From Streptomyces luomodiensis (GTDB lineage: Bacteria > Actinomycetota > Actinomycetes > Streptomycetales > Streptomycetaceae): a stretch of DNA of 64,000 nt. The DNA is taken from assembly GCF_031679605.1 (NCBI RefSeq), contig NZ_CP117522.1:2542001-2606000 (forward strand). The letters are read 5' to 3'. Position numbers and translations under genes: made by a program. Positions 8,601-16,443 of this stretch are shown one piece after another (position 1 is the stretch's first letter; the number at the start of each line of letters is the position of its first letter). The notes beneath the pieces were generated by a model that saw only the letters and a program-made list of their open reading frames with translations, had not been told where the DNA came from and did no database searches.

Positions 8601-9038
8601 ATGAGAGACACACTCATCCTCTTCACGCAGTCAGAGCACTACGGTGAACTGGTCGCTCGCATTAATAACTTTCCAAAAGGCGCAAGCGGGAAACACTTCC
8701 AGCACTATTCGTACGCTGATTGCACATTCGGTATCGACGACAGCGAGGATGTACTTAGCGACTATGACGACGAGGGGCTTGAATACATTACGGAATCGAT
8801 TGGAACATTCGGCGTCAGGCAATCTACGCTCTCCATGGTTTTCCGGAACCGAAAGACCAGCGCTGACGATTTCGGTCTGAGTTCACGGCCCGACGCCTCA
8901 TACTACGACTGGCAAGTCGGCGCGCCAGGTTTCAAACATGAGGTCCGGCGCCTGCAGCAAAAACAGCGCTCCGTGCCGTGCAGCCATGGTTCACTGCCGA
9001 CGGACACAAGCCAACCGGGCGTACATCGATGGACGTGA
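8601..9038 (+). CDS. Hypothetical protein with a chimeric C-terminus
   Basis: It starts four bases after the previous stop, so the pair is probably one operon. The first ~128 residues are acidic (CTFGIDDSEDVLSDYDDEGL) and look like a genuine small soluble protein. The last ~18 residues (SHGSLPTDTSQ...) are a translation of the tldD-leader copy that begins at about 8985. The original 3' end therefore seems to have been cut off and replaced by junction sequence. The family is not recognised; an immunity candidate by context only. Confidence 0.55.
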   Translation: MRDTLILFTQSEHYGELVARINNFPKGASGKHFQHYSYADCTFGIDDSEDVLSDYDDEGLEYITESIGTFGVRQSTLSMVFRNRKTSADDFGLSSRPDASYYDWQVGAPGFKHEVRRLQQKQRSVPCSHGSLPTDTSQPGVHRWT

Positions 9039-9052
9039 GTCGCCCGCGCCGC
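8985..9052 (+). repeat. Displaced copy of the tldD leader (copy 1)
   Basis: The first 23 bases are identical to 13278-13300 upstream of tldD. After diverged bases, GAGTCGCCCG-GCCGC also aligns, but the position of the tldD start codon reads GCG. It marks an old right-hand junction of an inserted cassette. A trace resembling the RHS core (VWDGTRL) occurs near 9108-9135. Confidence 0.75.
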
Positions 9053-9161
9053 CCGCCGGGTCGGCGCATCCTGGAACAGCGACTTTTCGGGACAACTCAG
9101 TCACCTCCCAGTATCCACCTCGTGTGGGACGGCACCCGCCTCCCAGACCACTGGAGTTAAC

Positions 9162-9518
9162 GTGCAGCAGCAGGAAATCCAGAAACTTCTTGACCTGCTT
9201 GCCCTAAATGGACACATAGATGATCTAGTTCGTGCCGCACAGTCGGCGAGCCATGGCCAGATCGACGAGGTCGTTTATCTCTGTCCGGAGAGCGCGATCT
9301 CAGCTCTAGAGAAGTTCCTCGCGGGCGGCATCTCGACACAGGAGCTGATCGACTGGGCGGAGGTTGTTCATTCTTTGGACGCCATTGGCGTAGCTGAAGA
9401 GCATGACGATTTGCTACTCCAGTTCCTTTTTGAAATCTCCACTCCAGAGCTAATTTACGACATCAACACGGAGGTCTGTAACCGGTGGATCAGTAGGCTA
9501 CGGCAAGCGATTTCATGA
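9162..9518 (+). CDS. Hypothetical immunity-like protein
   Basis: The 118-residue, leucine-rich, acidic, all-helical product contains LEKFLAGGISTQELIDWAE and FEISTPELIYDINTE. The GTG start has GGAG six bases upstream. It lies between two tldD-leader scars, so it seems to be the sole survivor of one cassette. The helical acidic character resembles several small bacterial immunity families, but I cannot name one. GC is lower than in the flanks. Confidence 0.6.
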   Translation: MQQQEIQKLLDLLALNGHIDDLVRAAQSASHGQIDEVVYLCPESAISALEKFLAGGISTQELIDWAEVVHSLDAIGVAEEHDDLLLQFLFEISTPELIYDINTEVCNRWISRLRQAIS

Positions 9519-9633
9519 CCCGAAAGGCCGCTGCCGACAAGAGCGGTTGCCGCTGCAACGCCCGTGCGTGTCGCTGCCAGGGTGCCTCGAGTCCGTCGGG
9601 GCGCGGGAAATACCGCGTCCCAAACCGTAGCGG

Positions 9634-9787
9634 CACGGTTCACTGTCGACGGATGCAGACCGCAGCCGCAGTAGACCACTGAGCAAGGGGACGTCTGTGC
9701 CGCACGAGATCGACGCAGCCTTCCTCTCTCTAACCCTCAGGTCGCCGACACGGCGATCGCCGACCGCACCTGGGACTACGTTGCCTG
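9634..9787 (+). repeat. Displaced copy of the tldD leader and first codons (copy 2), fused to an RHS scrap
   Basis: Bases 9634-9656 match the tldD leader with few changes. The GTG at 9697 then begins MPHEIDAAFLSLTLR, parallel to MPHEIDPSFLALPLR of TldD. Homology ends near 9748. It is followed by short traces of the RHS core (ATCGCCGACCG, ACCTGGGACTACG). This is a junction scar, not a working gene start. Confidence 0.8.
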
Positions 9788-9807
9788 ATCAAGGCATTGG
9801 AGAAGAT

Positions 9808-10332
9808 GTGAAGACCGGAGTTCAGGCGCTTGCCGATGCGCTGGGATCAGGAAAGATGTACGGCGTCGGACCCGGCAGCCTCATGGCCGATTTCGATGAG
9901 GCGATCAATCTGGAATTCATAGATGTGGTGCACGAGTATAAAGGATCCAAGCTTCTGCGGCGGGATTACGGAGTCGCAGAGGCTACGTTCAGTGATCCAT
10001 CGGAATGGACCTGCAGGTGGCTGACGATTCAAGTTCACAGGCTTTCAAGATCTCCAGAGCTCATTGAGGAGTTGTGCGCATCCGCGAAAGTGACATTCGA
10101 TCCGTACACCCGGTGGGAAGATGTCAGACAGGAGCTGGGACATCTATTCCCGAAGGTCGAGGTGCGCCGCGGAGAGCACCTCGGAGAGTATCAGGAGCAC
10201 CGCATAGAAGAATCCATTGCGGCTATTCAGGTGATCACGGATCCAGATTCCGTGCGGAATAACTTTCCGGGGGCAGGAGATATCTGGAGCGTCGAACTGT
10301 CGGCTTTCCATCGCTCCGGCTCTTTCATGTGA
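9808..10332 (+). CDS. Hypothetical immunity-like protein
   Basis: The frame is open from 9697, but its first 37 codons are the tldD/RHS scar. I place the start at the GTG in GAAGATGTGAAG, giving about 174 residues; an ATG near 9856 (MYGVGPG) is another option. The protein is soluble and mixed alpha/beta with many acidic residues (LEFIDVVHEYKG, WEDVRQELGHLFP). The family is not recognised. It probably belongs to a displaced RHS cassette. Confidence 0.6.
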   Translation: MKTGVQALADALGSGKMYGVGPGSLMADFDEAINLEFIDVVHEYKGSKLLRRDYGVAEATFSDPSEWTCRWLTIQVHRLSRSPELIEELCASAKVTFDPYTRWEDVRQELGHLFPKVEVRRGEHLGEYQEHRIEESIAAIQVITDPDSVRNNFPGAGDIWSVELSAFHRSGSFM

Positions 10333-10336
10333 TCAC

Positions 10337-10720
10337 ATGAAAGAGCCGGAGCGGATGATCAATGAGGTTGCTCAAGGGCTACGCGGCATGGACGAAGCCG
10401 TTAGCTGGTTCCATTCGCTGGACCGGGACGAGCAGAGAGCGGTGCTGCAGGAGGTGGTTCGTTACGCGATGCAGGCGCACGTAACGGCAGAGGATGGACG
10501 AAATGGCCTGGCGCGGTCAGGGTTAAAGTCGACGATGACTCCTGCCGTCTTGATCGCGCGAGAACCAGTTCTTGAGCAGATGGGGAAGATCATCAACCTT
10601 CCCCCTAGCGAGTATCCGCGGTCCTTCCGCGTCTTGCTTTCGACGTTCGCAGTAGCCGACACTCGGCGAAGAGAAACAGAGTGTCGCGGCGCCTGCATTC
10701 ACTATTGGCATAACCTATGA
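10337..10720 (+). CDS. DUF5958 family protein
   Basis: The 127-residue product matches the DUF5958 pattern: EVAQGLRGMDEAVSWFHSLD, then a QRAVLQEVVRYAMQAHVT helix, LKSTMTPAVLI, and a C-terminal RRRETEC-GAC-HYWH cysteine/histidine cluster. The ATG lies four bases after the previous stop; a second ATG 18 bases on is possible. Function is unknown. DUF5958 genes are common near polymorphic-toxin loci and other accessory regions of Streptomyces, so an immunity or accessory role is possible. Confidence 0.7.
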   Translation: MKEPERMINEVAQGLRGMDEAVSWFHSLDRDEQRAVLQEVVRYAMQAHVTAEDGRNGLARSGLKSTMTPAVLIAREPVLEQMGKIINLPPSEYPRSFRVLLSTFAVADTRRRETECRGACIHYWHNL

Positions 10721-11052
10721 GCGCCACAAGGACGCGTACGGTGCGCCTTTTGGCGGATTACGAGTGCTATCCCGTGTGGACGATCACTGAACAGGGACTG
10801 GATAACGTAGCGCCCGACTCGCTTCCTCTCAGCAGGCAGCTCATAGAGGATCTGGATCGTTGGGGAGACGAGTACGAAGCGACGTACAACCGGGATGACC
10901 CGGCGATCTCCGGATTCCGTTCGGAAGAGGCGGAGCGAAGCTTCGTTGAGCGGGGCCATACGTTGGCTCGCCGTCTGCGCGATGAGCTCGACGAGACCTG
11001 GCGCGTCTCCTACTTCGATCAGTCGACAGCCTCACACATCGAGATCGAATGA
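10717..11052 (+). CDS. Hypothetical protein coupled to DUF5958
   Basis: The 111-residue product begins with an ATG inside the DUF5958 stop (ATGA overlap), which implies translational coupling. It shows RLLADYECYPVW, LPLSRQLIEDLDRWGDEYEA and RRLRDELDETWRVSYFD. I recognise this as a recurrent small Streptomyces hypothetical without assigned function. It is soluble and acidic. It is probably part of the same orphan immunity-type cassette. Confidence 0.65.
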   Translation: MSATRTRTVRLLADYECYPVWTITEQGLDNVAPDSLPLSRQLIEDLDRWGDEYEATYNRDDPAISGFRSEEAERSFVERGHTLARRLRDELDETWRVSYFDQSTASHIEIE

Positions 11053-11089
11053 CCCCATATCGCCGACCTGTGCGCCGGGCCGGCGCTAG

Positions 11090-11300
11090 CGGCGGCTGTA
11101 CTTCCAGCGCCCGGAGAACCCGGGCTTCCTGGTCCCGGAGACCGCCGAAGGCGGCCCACGCTGCCGGTCTTCACCTCGCTCCAAGGGCTCGCGCAGTCCG
11201 CGGAGGCGTGCGGCTGGGCGTCCACCACGGTCGAGGACCTGGTGGACCTGCCGCCCGAGGACGTACGGGCGTTGGTGGACCCGCTGGGTCCCTTGAGGCA
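11090..11300 (+). pseudogene. SseB-like gene fragment
   Basis: One forward frame reads LYFQRPENPGFLVPE, then LPVFTSLQGLAQSAEACGW and DLPPEDVRALVDPLGP. This resembles the N-terminal SseB domain of Streptomyces proteins. No start and no C-terminal part are present, and sequence of a different family follows directly in another frame. Confidence 0.55.
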
Positions 11301-11459
11301 TGGCCGCCGCCGGACGACATGCGCGGACGGATCGAGCAGCAGGACCCTCGGTCTGGTGGCGGGTTCCGAATGTTCCTCACCTACCTCGACCCCGCCCACA
11401 GCCCTGGCAAGACGTCAGCGGCGACGGATGTCGTCAACGTCGAGTTCACCGGCTGGCTC
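11301..11459 (+). pseudogene. SRPBCC (AHSA1-like) gene fragment
   Basis: The fragment reads WPPPDDMRGRIEQQDPRSGG, then FRMFLTYLDPAHSPGKTS and DVVNVEFTGW. This is the middle of an SRPBCC/START-like ligand-binding domain. Both ends are missing, and it abuts the 3' end of the marR gene on the other strand. Confidence 0.6.
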
Positions 11460-12024
11460 AGATCGACGCGTCGTCTCCAGCCTCGGCACCGGCTCCCGCC
11501 CCGGCTTCCAGCGCGGCGACCAGCCGGTCCAGGGCGGGCAGGGCCTGGTCCAAGGCCAGCCGGTCGGCCTCGGGCAGTTCCTCGACGACCCGGGTGAGGG
11601 CGGCCGTGCTGGCGCGGTCGTAGCGCTCCAGCAGCTGGAGGGCATCCGCCGAGGCGGTGAGGACCACGGTCCGGTGGTCGTGCTCGGGGCGGATCCGGTC
11701 CACCAGCCGCGCGGCGGACATCGTCCGGACGAGGTTGCTGACGGTGGAGGGCGCCACCCGCAGGCGGTTGGCCGCCGCGCCGGGGCTGAGGCCGTCGGGG
11801 GCGGAGGACAGCGCCCGTAGCAGCTCGATCTGGGCCTCGGGCAGGTCCGGCAGCCCCTCGGCGTTGCGGGTGGCGCGCAGCACGGCGCGCCGCAGCGGGC
11901 CCAGCAGGCCGCCCAGTCCGGCGGCCACCCGGGTCGCTCCGGCCACTCCCCGGCCGCCGGGCGCACCGCCGTCGCCCTTCCCGCCACCGCTCGCTGCTCT
12001 GTCCGTGTTGCGCATGCCCCCCAT
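11458..12024 (-). CDS. MarR family transcriptional regulator
   Basis: The 188-residue product has a Gly/Ala-rich N-terminus. A winged-helix core follows (residues ~55-140: LPEAQIELLRAL, LSPGAAANRLRVAPSTVSNL recognition region, wing DRIRPEHDHRTVVLT), then C-terminal dimerisation helices. The ATG at 12024 or the next one at 12015 could be used. It is divergent from a phenolic acid decarboxylase gene, with a palindromic operator between. By analogy with MarR/PadR control of padC, it probably represses the decarboxylase and is released by phenolic acids. The ligand is inferred. Confidence 0.88.
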   Translation of the reverse strand: MGGMRNTDRAASGGGKGDGGAPGGRGVAGATRVAAGLGGLLGPLRRAVLRATRNAEGLPDLPEAQIELLRALSSAPDGLSPGAAANRLRVAPSTVSNLVRTMSAARLVDRIRPEHDHRTVVLTASADALQLLERYDRASTAALTRVVEELPEADRLALDQALPALDRLVAALEAGAGAGAEAGDDASI

Positions 12025-12047
12025 TGTGGGCCCACGGGCACTTAGTT

Positions 12048-12074
12048 TTGTGACAAACATGTTTTGTGGCACAA
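12048..12074. promoter_or_regulatory. Palindromic operator in the marR-padC divergent promoter
   Basis: TTGTG and CACAA arms are symmetric about position 12061 and enclose a second near-palindrome, ACAAACATGTTTTGT. The AT-rich site stands out against its GC-rich flanks and sits between divergent genes, which is the expected position for a MarR dimer controlling both. Confidence 0.7.
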
Positions 12075-12154
12075 TGAATCCAGGGCGCGGAACCGGACCG
12101 GCCTGAACCACACGCCCGCCGGCCCTCGCCCACCGCACAGCAAGGAGCACCACC

Positions 12155-12694
12155 ATGAGCACCGCGTACGCCACACCGACCACCGTCGAGAACCCCGTCC
12201 CGCCGCAGGACCTGTCCGGCATCGCCGGGCACCGGTTCATCTACACCTACGCCAACGGCTGGCAGTACGAGATGTACGTGAAGAACGCCACGACCATCGA
12301 CTACCGGATCCACACCGGCATGGTCGGCGGCCGCTGGGTGAAGGACCAGGAAGTCGACCTGGTGCAACTCGCCGACGACGCCTACAAGATCTCCTGGAAC
12401 GAGCCGACCGGCACCTCGGTGGTCGTCAACGTGCTGCCCGGCCGGCGGGTCCTGCACGGCACCATCTTCTTCCCGCAGTGGATCGAGCAGGAGGGCAGCA
12501 AGACCGTGCTCTACCAGAACGAGCACCTGGAGGAGATGCGCGCCTACCGGGACGCCGGCCCCACCTACCCGATCTATGTCGTCCCGGAGTTCGCCCGCAT
12601 CACCCTGTTCGAGCACGTGGGCGAGAACGACGAGAATGTCATCGCGGTGGGTCCCGAGGAACTGCCCGCGGGCTTCGCCGACCGCGTCAACTGA
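12155..12694 (+). CDS. padC: Phenolic acid decarboxylase
   Basis: The 179-residue product matches the small beta-barrel phenolic acid decarboxylases. Family segments include [54 protein letters not shown] and [10 protein letters not shown]. The enzyme converts ferulic, p-coumaric and caffeic acids to vinylphenols without a cofactor, a detoxification step for plant-derived acids. The conserved Tyr/Arg/Glu catalytic positions appear present. AAGGAG precedes the ATG. The divergent MarR gene and operator indicate inducible expression. The first ~18 residues are a non-conserved extension. Confidence 0.93.
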   Translation: MSTAYATPTTVENPVPPQDLSGIAGHRFIYTYANGWQYEMYVKNATTIDYRIHTGMVGGRWVKDQEVDLVQLADDAYKISWNEPTGTSVVVNVLPGRRVLHGTIFFPQWIEQEGSKTVLYQNEHLEEMRAYRDAGPTYPIYVVPEFARITLFEHVGENDENVIAVGPEELPAGFADRVN

Positions 12695-12705
12695 GGACGG
12701 CGACC

Positions 12706-13170
12706 GTGACTCCCGCACCCCCGCCGCTCACTTTCTTCGCCCACCTGTCGGTGCACGTGGACGCCCCCTACGACCTCGGGGAGGCGCCCGACGGCCACCG
12801 CCGGCTGGTGCCCCTGACCGGGGGCCGCTTCGCGGGGCCGGACGTGCGGGGCACCGTCCTGCGTGGCGGGGCCGACAACCAGGTCCTGCGCACCGCCACC
12901 CTGACCGAACTCGACGCCCAGTACGCCCTGGAGACGGATGAGGGCGAGCGGATCGCGGTGCACAACACCGGCATCCGCTCCGGCAGCCCCGAGGACATCG
13001 CGGCCATCGTCCGGGGCGAGGAGGTGGCGCCGGAGCGGATCTACTTCCGCAGCTTCCCCCGCCTGGCCACCGCCGCCCCCAGGCTGGCCTGGCTCAACGA
13101 ACGTCTCTTCGTCGCGACCGGGGAGCGCCGGCCGGACAGCGTGGAGCTGGATGTCTTCCTGCTCGGCTGA
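12706..13170 (+). CDS. DUF3237 family protein
   Basis: The GTG start lies 11 bp after padC, with GAGGACGG upstream, so the two are co-transcribed. The 154-residue product shows the DUF3237 pattern: GEAPDGHRRLVPLTGGRF, DVRGTVLRGGADNQVL, YALETDEGERI and VHNTGIR. Members form small beta-barrels, often beside aromatic or phenolic catabolism genes. The biochemical role is unsettled; here it probably supports phenolic acid metabolism. A strong stem-loop follows. Confidence 0.82.
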   Translation: MTPAPPPLTFFAHLSVHVDAPYDLGEAPDGHRRLVPLTGGRFAGPDVRGTVLRGGADNQVLRTATLTELDAQYALETDEGERIAVHNTGIRSGSPEDIAAIVRGEEVAPERIYFRSFPRLATAAPRLAWLNERLFVATGERRPDSVELDVFLLG

Positions 13171-13189
13171 CCACTGGCCCTGCCCCGAG

Positions 13190-13223
13190 GACGCCGCCCC
13201 GGTAGCACACCGAGGGCGGCGTC
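13190..13223 (+). terminator. Stem-loop after the padC operon
   Basis: GACGCCGCCC pairs perfectly with GGGCGGCGTC across a 14-base loop. It lies 20 bases after the DUF3237 stop. No U-tract follows, which is usual in Streptomyces. Confidence 0.75.
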
Positions 13224-13277
13224 TTCGGCTCATGGGCGCCTTGCAGGCACGAATTAACCGGACCCGAGACGGATCGG

Positions 13278-13325
13278 CATGGTTCACTGCCGACGGACAC
13301 CTACACGACCGAAGGGGAGTCGCCC
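13278..13325 (+). repeat. Leader of the intact tldD gene (copy 3)
   Basis: This is the native-position member of the three leader copies. The GGGGAG ribosome-binding site and the GTG start of tldD follow directly. The other copies lie at about 8985 and 9634. Confidence 0.75.
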
Positions 13326-14861
13326 GTGCCGCACGAGATTGATCCGTCCTTCCTCGCGCTGCCCCTGCGGGCGCTCGCCGACGCGGCGCTCGCGCGCGCC
13401 CGCGCGCTCGGGGCCGAGCATGCCGACTTCCGGCTCGAGCGGGTGCGCAGTGCCGCGTACCGGTTGCGGGATGCCAAGCCGGCCGGGACCTCGGACATCA
13501 CCGATCTGGGGTATGCGGTGCGGGTGGTGCACGGCGGGGCGTGGGGGTTCGCGTCCGGGGTGGATCTGACCATGGACGCGGCGGCGCGGGTCGCCTCCCA
13601 GGCGGTGGCGATGGCGAAGCTGTCGGCCAAGGTGATCGAGGCGGCCGGGTCCGATGAGCGGGTGGAGCTGGCGGACGAGCCGGTGCACGCCGACAAGGTC
13701 TGGGTCTCCTCGTATGACGTCAATCCCTTCGATGTGGCCGACTCCGACAAGACCGGGCTGCTCGCCCAGTGGAGCGAGCGGCTGCTGGCGGCCGACGGGG
13801 TGGCGCACGCGGACGCGTCGCTGCTGACCGTGCAGGAGAACAAGTTCTACGCGGACACGGCGGGCACCACGACCACCCAGCAGCGGGTGCGGCTCCATCC
13901 GCAGCTGACCGCCGTGGCCGTGGACCCGGCGAGCGGTGAGTTCGACTCGATGCGCACCCTGGCCCCGCCGGTCGGGCGCGGCTGGGAGTATCTGACCGGA
14001 GGGCCCGGTGCGGGCGGCTGGGACTGGGACGCCGAGCTGGCGGAGATCCCGGAGCTGCTGGCCGAGAAGATGCGGGCGCCCTCGGTCGAGGCCGGGACGT
14101 ACGACCTGGTGGTGGATCCGTCCAATCTCTGGCTGACCATCCATGAGTCGATCGGTCACGCCACCGAGCTGGACCGTGCGCTGGGCTACGAGGCGGCGTA
14201 CGCGGGCACCTCCTTCGCCACGTTCGACCAGCTCGGGACGTTGAAGTACGGCTCCGAGGTCATGAACGTCACCGGGGACCGGACGGCCGAGCACGGGCTG
14301 GCCACCATCGGGTACGACGACGAGGGGGTGGCCGCGCAGTCCTGGGATCTGGTCAAGGACGGCACGCTCGTCGGCTACCAGCTGGACCGCAGGATCGCCC
14401 GGCTGACCGGTTTCGAGCGGTCGAACGGCTGCGCCTTCGCCGACTCGCCCGGCCATGTGCCGGTGCAGCGGATGGCGAATGTGTCGCTGCGGCCCGCGCC
14501 CCACGGTCCCTCGACGGAGGAGCTGATCGGGGACGTCGAGAACGGTCTGTATCTGGTCGGCGACCGCTCCTGGTCGATCGATATGCAGCGGTACAACTTC
14601 CAGTTCACGGCGCAGAGGGCTTACCGGATCAGGAACGGGGCTCTCGCCGGGCAGCTGCGCGACTTCGCCTACCAGGCCACGACCACCGACTTCTGGGGTT
14701 CGATGACGGCCGTCGGCGGCCCGCAGACCTACGTCCTGGGCGGCGCCTTCAACTGCGGCAAGGCCCAGCCCGGACAGATCGCGGCCGTCTCGCACGGCTG
14801 CCCGTCGGCACTGTTCCGCGGCGTGAACATCCTCAACACCACCCAGGAGGCCGGGCGATGA
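13326..14861 (+). CDS. tldD: TldD metalloprotease subunit
   Basis: The 511-residue TldD/PmbA family protein carries the zinc motif HESIGH (HExxxH; residues ~275-280), which identifies the catalytic subunit of the TldD-TldE heterodimer. The pair is known to degrade unfolded peptides and to process microcin or RiPP leaders and antitoxins. The N-terminal domain begins MPHEIDPSFLALPLRAL, and the C-terminal barrel includes PQTYVLGGAFNCGKAQPGQ. GTG is the start, with GGGGAG upstream. It overlaps tldE by four bases (ATGA), so the subunits are coupled. Partial copies of its 5' end occur upstream in the accessory region. Confidence 0.95.
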   Translation: MPHEIDPSFLALPLRALADAALARARALGAEHADFRLERVRSAAYRLRDAKPAGTSDITDLGYAVRVVHGGAWGFASGVDLTMDAAARVASQAVAMAKLSAKVIEAAGSDERVELADEPVHADKVWVSSYDVNPFDVADSDKTGLLAQWSERLLAADGVAHADASLLTVQENKFYADTAGTTTTQQRVRLHPQLTAVAVDPASGEFDSMRTLAPPVGRGWEYLTGGPGAGGWDWDAELAEIPELLAEKMRAPSVEAGTYDLVVDPSNLWLTIHESIGHATELDRALGYEAAYAGTSFATFDQLGTLKYGSEVMNVTGDRTAEHGLATIGYDDEGVAAQSWDLVKDGTLVGYQLDRRIARLTGFERSNGCAFADSPGHVPVQRMANVSLRPAPHGPSTEELIGDVENGLYLVGDRSWSIDMQRYNFQFTAQRAYRIRNGALAGQLRDFAYQATTTDFWGSMTAVGGPQTYVLGGAFNCGKAQPGQIAAVSHGCPSALFRGVNILNTTQEAGR

Positions 14862-16252
14862 GCACCAAGCCGCATGAGATCGTCGAGCGCGCCCTGGAGC
14901 TGTCCCGCGCGGACGGCTGTGTGGTGATCGCGAACGAGACCTCCACGGCCAATCTGCGCTGGGCGGGCAACGCCCTGACGACCAACGGCGTCACCCGCGG
15001 CCGCACCCTGACCATCGTGGCCACGGTGGACGGCGCGCGGGGCACCGCCTCGGGTGTGGTGTCCCGGTCCGCGGTGACCGCCGAGGAGCTGGAGCCGCTG
15101 GTGCGGGCCGCCGAGGCGGCCGCGCGCGGCGCGGAGCCGGCCGAGGACGCCCAGCCCCTGGTGGCTGCCGGTCCGGGAGCGTCCGTCTCGCCCGGCTTCA
15201 CCGACTCCCCCGCCGTGACCTCCTCCGAGGTGTTCGCCGACTTCGCCCCCGTCCTCGGCGAGTCCTTCGCGGCCGCCCGCGCGGGCGGCCGGGAGCTGTA
15301 CGGATTCGCCCACCATGAGCTGGTCTCCAGCTATCTGGGCACCTCCACCGGGCTGCGGCTGCGCCATGACCAGCCCACCGGCACGCTCGAGGTCAACGCC
15401 AAGTCCCCGGACCGGACGCGTTCGGCCTGGGCCGGGCGGGCCACCCGCGACTTCACCGATGTGAACCCGGCCGCGATCGACGCCGAGCTCGCCCAGCGGC
15501 TCGCCTGGGCCGAGCGGAGGATCGAGCTGCCGGCCGGCCGCTACGAGACGCTGCTGCCCCCGAGCGCCGTGGCCGACCTGCTGATCTACCAGATGTGGTC
15601 CGCCTCGGCGCGGGACGCGGCGGAGGGCCGTACGGTCTTCAGCAAGCCGGGCGGCGGCACCCGGATCGGCGAGAAGCTGTCCGAGCTGCCCCTCACGCTG
15701 CGCAGCGACCCGGCCGCACCGGGGCTGGAGGCGGCGCCGTTCGTGATCGCGCACTCCTCCGGGGACGACGCGTCGGTCTTCGACAACGGGCTGCCGCTGG
15801 CCGCCACCGACTGGGTCCGCGACGGGGTGCTCGAGCGGTTGATCACCACGCGGCACACGGCCGGTCTCACCGGGCTGCCGGTCGCCCCCGCCGTCGACAA
15901 CCTGATCGTGGACGCGGGCGGCACGCGCTCGCTGGAGGAGATGGTCGCCTCGACCGAGCGGGGGCTGCTGCTGACCTGCCTGTGGTACATCCGCGAGGTC
16001 GACCCGGCGACGCTGCTGCTGACCGGGCTGACCCGGGACGGCGTCTACCTCGTGGAGAACGGCGAGGTGGTCGGCGAGGTGAACAACTTCCGGTTCAACG
16101 AGTCCCCGGTGGATCTGCTCTCCCGGGCCACCGAGGCGGGCCGCACCGAGCGGACGCTGGCGCGTGAGTGGAGCGACTACTTCAACCGGGCCGCGGCGCC
16201 CGCGCTGCGCGTGCCGGACTTCAACATGAGCTCGGTCAGCAAGGGAGTGTGA
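14858..16252 (+). CDS. tldE: TldE/PmbA protease partner subunit
   Basis: The 464-residue TldE (PmbA-type) protein lacks the HExxxH zinc site, as expected of the non-catalytic partner that completes the TldD chamber. Family segments include [20 protein letters not shown] near the N-terminus and [20 protein letters not shown] with [14 protein letters not shown] at the C-terminus. The ATG lies in the tldD stop. Coupling ensures equal dosage. No signal peptide is present, so it acts in the cytoplasm. Confidence 0.94.
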   Translation: MSTKPHEIVERALELSRADGCVVIANETSTANLRWAGNALTTNGVTRGRTLTIVATVDGARGTASGVVSRSAVTAEELEPLVRAAEAAARGAEPAEDAQPLVAAGPGASVSPGFTDSPAVTSSEVFADFAPVLGESFAAARAGGRELYGFAHHELVSSYLGTSTGLRLRHDQPTGTLEVNAKSPDRTRSAWAGRATRDFTDVNPAAIDAELAQRLAWAERRIELPAGRYETLLPPSAVADLLIYQMWSASARDAAEGRTVFSKPGGGTRIGEKLSELPLTLRSDPAAPGLEAAPFVIAHSSGDDASVFDNGLPLAATDWVRDGVLERLITTRHTAGLTGLPVAPAVDNLIVDAGGTRSLEEMVASTERGLLLTCLWYIREVDPATLLLTGLTRDGVYLVENGEVVGEVNNFRFNESPVDLLSRATEAGRTERTLAREWSDYFNRAAAPALRVPDFNMSSVSKGV

Positions 16253-16254
16253 CT

Positions 16255-16352
16255 GGTCCCGCCGGCCCCGCCGGTCCCGCCGGCCCCGCCGGTCCTGCCG
16301 CTCGGGCAGGACCTGCCGCTCGGGCAGGACCGGCCGCTCGGGAGGACCTGCC
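16255..16352. repeat. Tandem 9-bp and 18-bp repeats between tldE and tyrS
   Basis: Five 9-bp units (GGTCCCGCC / GGCCCCGCC type) are followed by three ~18-bp units (GCTCGGGCAGGACCTGCC type). Each 18-bp unit can fold as TCCTGCC-GCTCG-GGCAGGA hairpins. It may act as a terminator or attenuator; no T-box elements are seen. Confidence 0.7.
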
Positions 16353-16443
16353 GCCCCGGCCGGCCGCCCCGACCGGACGAATAGACTGGTCCACGCCTGT
16401 CCCGATCTCTTCCCTATCCGTTTCGTCTATCTCCAGGAACGCC

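Noticed and set aside
9697..9807. MPHEIDAAFLSL... as the true N-terminus of the 9808 gene
   Set aside because: These codons are a copy of the tldD start followed by an RHS scrap, so the frame is open by chance; a later start is more likely.
16352..16443. T-box riboswitch in the tyrS leader
   Set aside because: No AGGGTGGNACCGCG-type T-box sequence or specifier-loop layout is visible; only repeat-derived hairpins occur upstream.
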